Positions 6,640 to 11,995 of a DNA stretch of 11,995 nt are shown piece by piece. The translations under genes were made by a program, and so were the position numbers. The DNA lies in contig JAITQL010000231.1 in NCBI GenBank assembly GCA_031288935.1, forward strand, positions 1 to 11,995, given 5' to 3'. This stretch comes from Tannerella sp. GTDB taxonomy: Bacteria; Bacteroidota; Bacteroidia; Bacteroidales; Tannerellaceae. The notes under the pieces were generated by a model, which was not told where the DNA came from, searched no databases, and saw only the letters and a program-made list of their open reading frames with translations. The first letter of the stretch is position 1. The number at the start of each line of letters is the position of its first letter.

Positions 6640-7783
6640 CATTCAGCTTGTAGACTTCGCTTGCGCCGAGGAGGAAGCAGCCGGTGCCGAAGTCCTCGAA
6701 GTTGGGTATTTTGTCGTAGCCGAGGGGCTGTCCGTCCTTCGGTTCCTTGCCGGTGCCCTGCACCCATCCGAGGAAACCCGTGTCGGGGTGGACGGCGTCG
6801 GTCGCCAGCGCGTTCCAGGCCTTGATGACGACGGGCAGATACTCGTCCGCCGGGAGCAGGCCGTTGCGGACGCCCCATGCCATGCCGTAGACGAAGAGCG
6901 ACGTGCCGGTCGTCTCCTTGCCGCCGAAGTGGGTCGGGTCGAGCAGGCTGACGTTCCAGAAACCGTCTTCGCGCCGGCAGTCTTTCAAGGCTTTGGACAT
7001 GGCGCGGAAGTCGGCGATGTACTCCGTCCGGTGCGGTTCGTCGGCGGGCAGGAGGGCGAGGACGCGCACTAAGGCGGCGTAGACCCACCCGTTGCCGCGC
7101 GACCAGTAGCAGTTGCGGCCGTTCGGTTCCTTATAGGGCGGCAGGAAATCGGCATCGCGCCACCAGAGGCCTTCCGCCGCGTTGTAGAGGCCGGAGCCTC
7201 CCTCCTTCGTTTTCGTATAGTCATACATTTGATACATCTTGTCGAAATACCGGCGGTCGCCCGTCAGGTCGCCCAGCTGCGCCATGACGGGCATGCCCAT
7301 CTGGATGGCGTCGATCCACGTCCAGTCGTCCGTCTGCGGCGTATTCAGCAGCATATCCATACATATCCTTATATTGCGTATCCGTTCGGGACGGGCTTCC
7401 ATGCGGTAAAGTTCGATGTAGGTCTGTCCGCAGCACTGGTCGTCGGCGTTGCGCGTGGTGTTGCCGTTGCGCATGCCCCATTGGTGAAAATCCGCCCAGT
7501 CGTGCGCATAGCTGTAATAATCCTGCCGGGGATAAATCCGGTGCAGTTCCATCAAACCCTCGTAATACACGCCGCGCGTCCAGATGTTGCTTGGCCGCGG
7601 CGTCCCCACGTTCGACGGCTGCGCATAGTCGGCATACTTCTTCATGAAATAGTCGTTGACCCTGATCATGGCTTGCAGCACCTCTTTCCTGTCCGGCAGT
7701 TCCTGCGCACGGGCAGCGGTAAAGCAGCACCCCGGGGCAAGTATCATTATAAGTAATGAAATTCGTTTTCTCATGTTCATCAT
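6617..7783 (-). CDS. GH105/GH88-type unsaturated glucuronyl (rhamnogalacturonyl) hydrolase
   Basis: Predicted periplasmic enzyme that hydrates and releases the 4,5-unsaturated uronic acid left at the non-reducing end of lyase products, such as rhamnogalacturonan or other acidic oligosaccharides. From the ATG at 7783 it has 388 residues, normal for an (alpha/alpha)6-barrel GH105 enzyme. ATGs at 7780 and 7774 are also possible; the ten-codon extension to a TTG at 7813 is unlikely. Residues 1-26 form a signal peptide ending AARA. Motifs: ADDQCCGQTYIELY (113-126) and WTWIDAIQMGMPV (154-166) supply acidic residues, with Asp158 the likely catalytic acid by analogy with the WxxDxxxMxxP block of the family and Asp114/115 the likely partner. 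Also YWSRGNGWVYAAL (226-238), KETTGTSLFVYGMAWGVRNG (289-308) and DFGTGCFLLGASEVYKL (364-380). A lipobox-like APGC lies within the signal region, so lipidation is a less likely alternative. It is divergent from the HTCS gene. The exact substrate is unproven. Confidence 0.92.
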   Translation of the reverse strand: MMNMRKRISLLIMILAPGCCFTAARAQELPDRKEVLQAMIRVNDYFMKKYADYAQPSNVGTPRPSNIWTRGVYYEGLMELHRIYPRQDYYSYAHDWADFHQWGMRNGNTTRNADDQCCGQTYIELYRMEARPERIRNIRICMDMLLNTPQTDDWTWIDAIQMGMPVMAQLGDLTGDRRYFDKMYQMYDYTKTKEGGSGLYNAAEGLWWRDADFLPPYKEPNGRNCYWSRGNGWVYAALVRVLALLPADEPHRTEYIADFRAMSKALKDCRREDGFWNVSLLDPTHFGGKETTGTSLFVYGMAWGVRNGLLPADEYLPVVIKAWNALATDAVHPDTGFLGWVQGTGKEPKDGQPLGYDKIPNFEDFGTGCFLLGASEVYKLNEELRSKN

Positions 7784-7837
7784 ACGTTTTTCCGAAATTG
7801 AATTATGGGGCAAAGGAACAACATCGGCAGCAAACAG

Positions 7838-7875
7838 ACCTGGAAAATTGTACGATAAACCTGGAAAATTGTACG
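7838..7875. promoter_or_regulatory. Two 17-bp direct repeats, 21 bp apart: candidate HTCS operator
   Basis: ACCTGGAAAATTGTACG occurs perfectly at 7838-7854 and again at 7859-7875, exactly two helical turns apart. A weaker third element, GGAAAAATGTCG at 7883-7894, follows about 20 bp on and matches GGAAAATTGTACG except for one substitution and one missing base. The repeats lie between the divergent hydrolase and HTCS genes, 55 bp or more upstream of the hydrolase ATG. AraC-type DNA-binding domains, such as those at the C-terminus of HTCS proteins, commonly bind tandem sites on one face of the helix. I infer that this is the regulator's binding site; no binding evidence exists here. Confidence 0.6.
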
Positions 7876-7904
7876 CGGAAGAGGAAAAATGTCGTTTTTA
7901 TGGT

Positions 7905-7912
7905 TAATTTTG
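7905..7912 (+). promoter_or_regulatory. Candidate Bacteroidetes -7 element for the HTCS gene
   Basis: TAATTTTG matches the Bacteroidetes -7 consensus TAnnTTTG at every fixed position. It would start transcription near 7919-7922, leaving a leader of about 40 nt before the ATG at 7962. No TTTG is present at the expected -33 position, so this promoter may depend on an activator. The 21-bp direct repeats just upstream would fit that. Confidence 0.45.
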
Positions 7913-7922
7913 CTCCCGGAAA

Positions 7923-7936
7923 GTTCAACGTTGAAC
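7923..7936. promoter_or_regulatory. 14-bp perfect palindrome upstream of the HTCS start
   Basis: GTTCAACGTTGAAC is a perfect palindrome 25 bp before the HTCS ATG and immediately after the start site predicted from the -7 element. It could be a dimeric regulator site or a small hairpin at the 5' end of the mRNA. There is no T-run after it, so it is not a terminator. The function is a guess. Confidence 0.4.
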
Positions 7937-7961
7937 GCCCGAATCCGAAATTCCCGGTTTT

Positions 7962-10900
7962 ATGCAAAAATACATCTTTTACTTCGTCACCGTCTGGATT
8001 GCCCTGTGGACACTGCCGTCGGCGCACTCGATGGAGCGGCTCCGCTTCGAATGGATCACCGACCGCAACGGCCTGTCGCAAAACACCGTCCGCTGCCTCA
8101 TGCAGGACGCGCAGGGCTTTATGTGGATGGGCACCATCAACGGCCTGAACCGCTACAACGGCAAGGAGTTCAGCGTCATGCTTTCCGAGCAGGGCAATCC
8201 CCTGTCGCTGCCCGACAACCGCGTCCGCAGCATGATGTCCGACACGCACGGCTACATCTGGATCCGAACGACGGCCGACCTGTTCGGCTGCTACAATCCG
8301 TACCTCGAACGGTTCGAGAATTACGATCCGGGCAGCGAACGGAAGAGTTTCTCCTCGATCCGCGTCTGCTCCGGCGGCGACGTGTGGCTCTGGGGGCGCA
8401 GCGACGGCTGCTGCCGCATCCGCCACGAGGCGCCCGGCCTGCACACGCGGCGCTTCGACCGGCAGGCGCTGGGCAGCAGCTCGGTCTCGTTTGTCTACGA
8501 AAACAGCCGGCAGCAAGTCTGGGTCGGCACCGACGCGGGAACGTTCCGCATGGAGGGCGACAGCGCCGTGAAGATGTCGGGCGAGGCTTTTTACGCCGTT
8601 CACGAGTGGGAAGGCTGCCTTTACTTTATCAACGGACGGCAGGTACAGCCGTTCGACCTGCAGGGGCAAACCTTCGGCCATCCGGCGGCGCTCCCCGGCG
8701 GACAGCCCCGGTCGCTGACCGTGACCGCCCCGCTGCACGACGGGCTGATCCTGATCGGCGCCCGCGACGGTGTTGTCGTATTCGATACCAAACGCGCCGG
8801 CTTTATCCCCTCCTCAACGTTCTTTGGCCGCGAAACGCTCCGCAGCGCCGACGTGTATGTCGACAACCGGGGCGACCGGTGGATATACAACCATTCGGGC
8901 TGCCTCTGGCGGCTGCTGCCCGACAATCGCTTTGAACCTGTCCGGCTGATCCCCGAATCGATCCTCTCCACCATCGACGCCGAACGTTACGAGGTGTATC
9001 ACGATTCGCACGACATCATCTGGATCACTACCTACGGCAACGGCCTCTTTGCCCTCGACCCGCGCGACGGACGGATGTATCACTACACGGCGCACAACAG
9101 CGATCTGCTGACAAACTACCTCCTGTGCGTCACCGAAGACCAGTCGGGCGAAATCTGGGTCGGCACCGAGTTTTCCGGCATCACCAAGATTTCGCTGAGC
9201 AACTACCCGTTCCGCATCCACTACCCGGAACCGGCCGAAACGGGCAACCGCAGCAACGCCGTCCGCCTGATCTACGAAGACGCGCGGGGTCGCTACTGGA
9301 TGGGAACGCGCAGCGGCCGTTTACATATATATGACAGTGCGCTCCGCAAGCTCCGGTCGCACAGGATCGAGGGCAGCCTGCCGTTTTGCCTCGCGGAGGA
9401 TTCCCTGGGCAACGTCTGGCTCGGCACGCGCGGCGGCGGCCTGGTCGTCTTCCCGCCTTCGGGACAGGCGCCCGTCCGGCAGTTCCACCTCCACGACATC
9501 GACCGGCAGAACACGTCGAGCGACAACGTGTTCGACCTTCTGCGCGATACGCGAAACCGCCTCTGGGTTGCCTCCTTTGGCGGCGGACTGCACTACGCCG
9601 ACCTCAACGAAGACAAAATCGAGTTCCGCCATATCAATGCCCGCACCGTCAACCAGGACATGGTGCGCGTCATTGTCCAGGATCGCACGGGGCTGATCTG
9701 GACGGGTACGAACGAGGGCGTCAACGTGTTCGATCCCGACGAGCTGATCCGCGACCCGGACAGGTATATCAATTTTCACTCCGACAGGAACGACGAACGC
9801 TCCATCAACAACAACGAGGTAAAAGCCATCTTTGAAGACAGCAAGGGACGCCTCTGGTTCGGCACCACCGGCGGCGGGCTGAATCTGCTGGTCAGGGAGG
9901 AGCCGCTCGAACGCTCGCGGTTCAAACACTACACGGCGGCCGACGGACTGTCGAACGAACTGGTGCAAACGATTATCGAAGACGCACAGGGATACATCTG
10001 GATGACTACGGAAGGCGGCAGCGGCATCTCGCGCTTCAACCCCGACACCGAACGGTTCGAGAATTTCAGCTTCGCGGACGGCAAGCAGACGGCTCTCTTC
10101 AACGACGCTTCAAGATGGCGGACCAAGGCGGGCGAACTGATGTTCGGCAGCTACAACGGCGTATACATCTTCGACCCGGCGCAAATCCGGGACAGTCCCT
10201 CCGCCCAGCCCGTCATCATCACCGGACTGCGGATCAACGGCGAGAACATGCGTCCCGGAAAACCCAACTCGCCGCTGACGGAAAGCATCACGTATACGGA
10301 GGCCATCCGCCTGAAGTACAACCAAAGTTCGTTCGACATCGAGTTTGCGATGCTCAACTTCCGTTCGCCCGACTTCAACCGGTATGCCTGCTACCTGGAG
10401 GGCTTCGAGGCGGACTGGAACCCGGCTTCCCGCCACAACATCGCCACCTATCGCAACGTGCCGGCCGGAACATACACGTTCAAGGTGAAGGGCAGCAACA
10501 GCCTGGGGGTGTGGGTAGACAGCAACACGACGCTGAAGATCACGGTCACGCCGCCGTTCTGGAAATCGTTCTGGGCATACGTTGTCTACTGCGTGCTCCT
10601 TCTCGTCGCCGCCGGGTTTGCGCTGCGCATCGTGATGCAGATAAACAGGCTGCATACGGACATGAAAGTGGAACACCAGCTGACGGAACACAAGCTGCGT
10701 TTCTTTACAAACATCTCGCACGAGTTTCGCACGCCGCTGACCATCATCCGCGGCTCGATCGAGAACCTGACCGCCCTGACCGGCGTCCCTGCTCCCGTGG
10801 CCAGGCAAGTTCACCAGATATCCAAGAGCGCCGCGCGCCTGCTGCGCCTGATCGACCAGCTGCTCGAGTTCCGCCGCTTGCAGAATCACGGACTGGAACT

Positions 10901-11995
10901 GACGCCGGAACGGACGGAAGTGGTGTCGTTCTTCCGCGACATTTGCCAGATATTTGAGGAGATGGCTGAAAAGAAAGAGATCGACTTCCGCTTCGAGTCC
11001 GACCTGGAGGCGAGAGAGATGCTGCTCGACCGGAGCAAGTTCGACAAGATCGCGTACAACCTCCTTTCAAACGCCATGCGGCACACGCCGGAGAAGGGTA
11101 TCATCATCATGCGCCTGACCTTTTCCGAGGCGACCGACGGCTTGACGCTGAGCGTATCGGACAGCGGCGCCGGCGTACCGGAGGAAAAGCAGAGCGCGCT
11201 CTTTGTCCGCTTTGCACGCTTCGACCAGCTGTCGAGCGGGATGGGCATCGGCCTGCATCTGACCGCCGAACTGGCTGCCGTTCACAAGGGCCGGGTCATC
11301 TACTCCGTCTCGGAACTGGGCGGCGCCTGCTTCAGCGTCACCGTCCCGCTGGCAAACAGGAACTACGAGAGTTGCGAGTGCCACCGGGAGGAGGTCAAAA
11401 CAACGCCGGCGCCTCTACCTGCCGCAGCCGCGGTAGCCATGGCCGCGGCGGAGGAAGCGAAACCGCTGCCGGAAGCGTTGACGGAAGCGTCTGCCTCGCT
11501 CAACAAACGGTTCAGCAACTGCAAACTGCTGGTGATAGAGGACGACGACGACGTGCGCGACTTTATCCGCGTCCAGATGGACGGCTCCTTCACGCTGTTC
11601 ACAGCCAAGGACGGTGAGGAAGGGCTGGAAAAAGCCATGAAGGAACAGCCGACGCTGATCATCTGCGACGTGATGATGCCCGGAATAGACGGCTTTGAAG
11701 TCACCCGCCGGCTGAAAGAGGATTTCCTCACCAGCCACATTCCCGTCATCCTCCTGACCGCCCATTCGTCGGAAGAGCACCGGCTGGAGGGCATACAGGC
11801 CGGCGCCGACTCGTATATCACCAAGCCGTTCAGCATTCAATACCTCCTGGCGCGTATCGTGAAACTGATCGAACAGAGGGAAAAACTGCAACGGAAATTT
11901 GAACAGGAGCCGGGCGCGACCGCCTACCTCCTCCACTGCACGGAGAAAGACAGGGAATTTATCGACAGCATCCACCTCCTCATCCAGCGGCACAT
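7962..11995 (+). CDS. Hybrid two-component system regulator (HTCS; 3' end cut by window)
   Basis: Inner-membrane sensor and transcription activator of PULs, fusing a periplasmic sensor, histidine kinase and response regulator. The frame is open from the ATG at 7962 to the edge (1344 residues). Order: signal peptide about 1-23 (ends PSAHS); a large periplasmic double beta-propeller, about 24-785, with Reg_prop blades (GLSQNTVRCLMQDAQGFMWM at the first, later NEVKAIFEDSKGRLWFGT and GLSNELVQTIIEDAQGYIWM); Y_Y_Y domain about 786-866; membrane helix about 869-891; HisKA with NISHEFRTPL, His920; HATPase with NLLSNAMRH (Asn1033, Asn1037), DSGAGVP (Asp1067) and GMGIGL; a receiver at about 1188-1300 with the acidic pocket EDDDD, phospho-acceptor Asp1236 (ICDVMMPG), Thr1266 and Lys1288. 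An Ala/Pro-rich linker, about 1135-1180, separates kinase and receiver. The sequence stops in the helix leading into the expected AraC-type domain. Its GC content is visibly higher than that of the SusC/SusD genes. Confidence 0.96.
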   Translation, partial: MQKYIFYFVTVWIALWTLPSAHSMERLRFEWITDRNGLSQNTVRCLMQDAQGFMWMGTINGLNRYNGKEFSVMLSEQGNPLSLPDNRVRSMMSDTHGYIWIRTTADLFGCYNPYLERFENYDPGSERKSFSSIRVCSGGDVWLWGRSDGCCRIRHEAPGLHTRRFDRQALGSSSVSFVYENSRQQVWVGTDAGTFRMEGDSAVKMSGEAFYAVHEWEGCLYFINGRQVQPFDLQGQTFGHPAALPGGQPRSLTVTAPLHDGLILIGARDGVVVFDTKRAGFIPSSTFFGRETLRSADVYVDNRGDRWIYNHSGCLWRLLPDNRFEPVRLIPESILSTIDAERYEVYHDSHDIIWITTYGNGLFALDPRDGRMYHYTAHNSDLLTNYLLCVTEDQSGEIWVGTEFSGITKISLSNYPFRIHYPEPAETGNRSNAVRLIYEDARGRYWMGTRSGRLHIYDSALRKLRSHRIEGSLPFCLAEDSLGNVWLGTRGGGLVVFPPSGQAPVRQFHLHDIDRQNTSSDNVFDLLRDTRNRLWVASFGGGLHYADLNEDKIEFRHINARTVNQDMVRVIVQDRTGLIWTGTNEGVNVFDPDELIRDPDRYINFHSDRNDERSINNNEVKAIFEDSKGRLWFGTTGGGLNLLVREEPLERSRFKHYTAADGLSNELVQTIIEDAQGYIWMTTEGGSGISRFNPDTERFENFSFADGKQTALFNDASRWRTKAGELMFGSYNGVYIFDPAQIRDSPSAQPVIITGLRINGENMRPGKPNSPLTESITYTEAIRLKYNQSSFDIEFAMLNFRSPDFNRYACYLEGFEADWNPASRHNIATYRNVPAGTYTFKVKGSNSLGVWVDSNTTLKITVTPPFWKSFWAYVVYCVLLLVAAGFALRIVMQINRLHTDMKVEHQLTEHKLRFFTNISHEFRTPLTIIRGSIENLTALTGVPAPVARQVHQISKSAARLLRLIDQLLEFRRLQNHGLELTPERTEVVSFFRDICQIFEEMAEKKEIDFRFESDLEAREMLLDRSKFDKIAYNLLSNAMRHTPEKGIIIMRLTFSEATDGLTLSVSDSGAGVPEEKQSALFVRFARFDQLSSGMGIGLHLTAELAAVHKGRVIYSVSELGGACFSVTVPLANRNYESCECHREEVKTTPAPLPAAAAVAMAAAEEAKPLPEALTEASASLNKRFSNCKLLVIEDDDDVRDFIRVQMDGSFTLFTAKDGEEGLEKAMKEQPTLIICDVMMPGIDGFEVTRRLKEDFLTSHIPVILLTAHSSEEHRLEGIQAGADSYITKPFSIQYLLARIVKLIEQREKLQRKFEQEPGATAYLLHCTEKDREFIDSIHLLIQRH

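Noticed and set aside
6617..7813. Longer hydrolase start at 7813
   Set aside because: The codon is TTG and the added residues (PHNSISEK) precede a normal signal peptide that begins at the ATG cluster 7774-7783.
7889..8935. 348-codon plus-strand open frame and the 311-codon minus-strand frame over 7803-8738
   Set aside because: Both overlap the HTCS sensor domain in other frames. Their Arg/Pro/Ala-rich translations are typical of shadows in GC-rich coding DNA.

Overview
The window looks like chromosomal DNA of a Bacteroidales bacterium. The reasons are a SusC/SusD pair, a hybrid two-component system (HTCS) regulator, starts without clear Shine-Dalgarno sequences, and a TAnnTTTG-type -7 element. 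It covers most of a polysaccharide utilization locus (PUL). Both outer genes run off the window: susD lacks its last residues and the HTCS lacks its C-terminal DNA-binding domain.

Layout. A minus-strand block reads, from upstream to downstream, a GH105-type unsaturated glucuronyl/rhamnogalacturonyl hydrolase (6617-7783), a 220-residue protein of unknown function (5283-5945), a SusC-type TonB-dependent transporter (1950-5051) and a SusD-type surface lipoprotein (1-1905). The HTCS gene (7962 to the edge) is divergent from the hydrolase. The 178-bp space between them holds two near-perfect direct repeats 21 bp apart, a candidate -7 element and a 14-bp palindrome.

How the parts fit. SusD and SusC would capture and import an oligosaccharide. 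The periplasmic hydrolase would remove an unsaturated uronic acid left at the non-reducing end by a polysaccharide lyase. The HTCS would sense a liberated oligosaccharide in the periplasm and activate the locus. GH105 points to pectin (for example rhamnogalacturonan I) or another lyase-degraded acidic glycan. No lyase lies in the window, so the substrate is inference.

The spaces between genes are the unusual part. The 671-bp gap 5946-6616 holds no credible gene. It contains six tandem 21-bp units, each centred on a small CATCC-GTGC-GGATG hairpin, followed by a mosaic of short tetraloop hairpins, a perfect 20-bp palindrome and a 31-bp inverted pair whose hairpin stem shows a compensatory base-pair change. 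The gap 5052-5282 holds a 78-bp element that can fold as a three-way junction, flanked by near-identical direct repeats. It shares a 23-bp core with the first region. These look like interspersed palindromic (REP/MITE-like) elements and structured repeats. They are the best candidates here for something undescribed, but their function is unknown.
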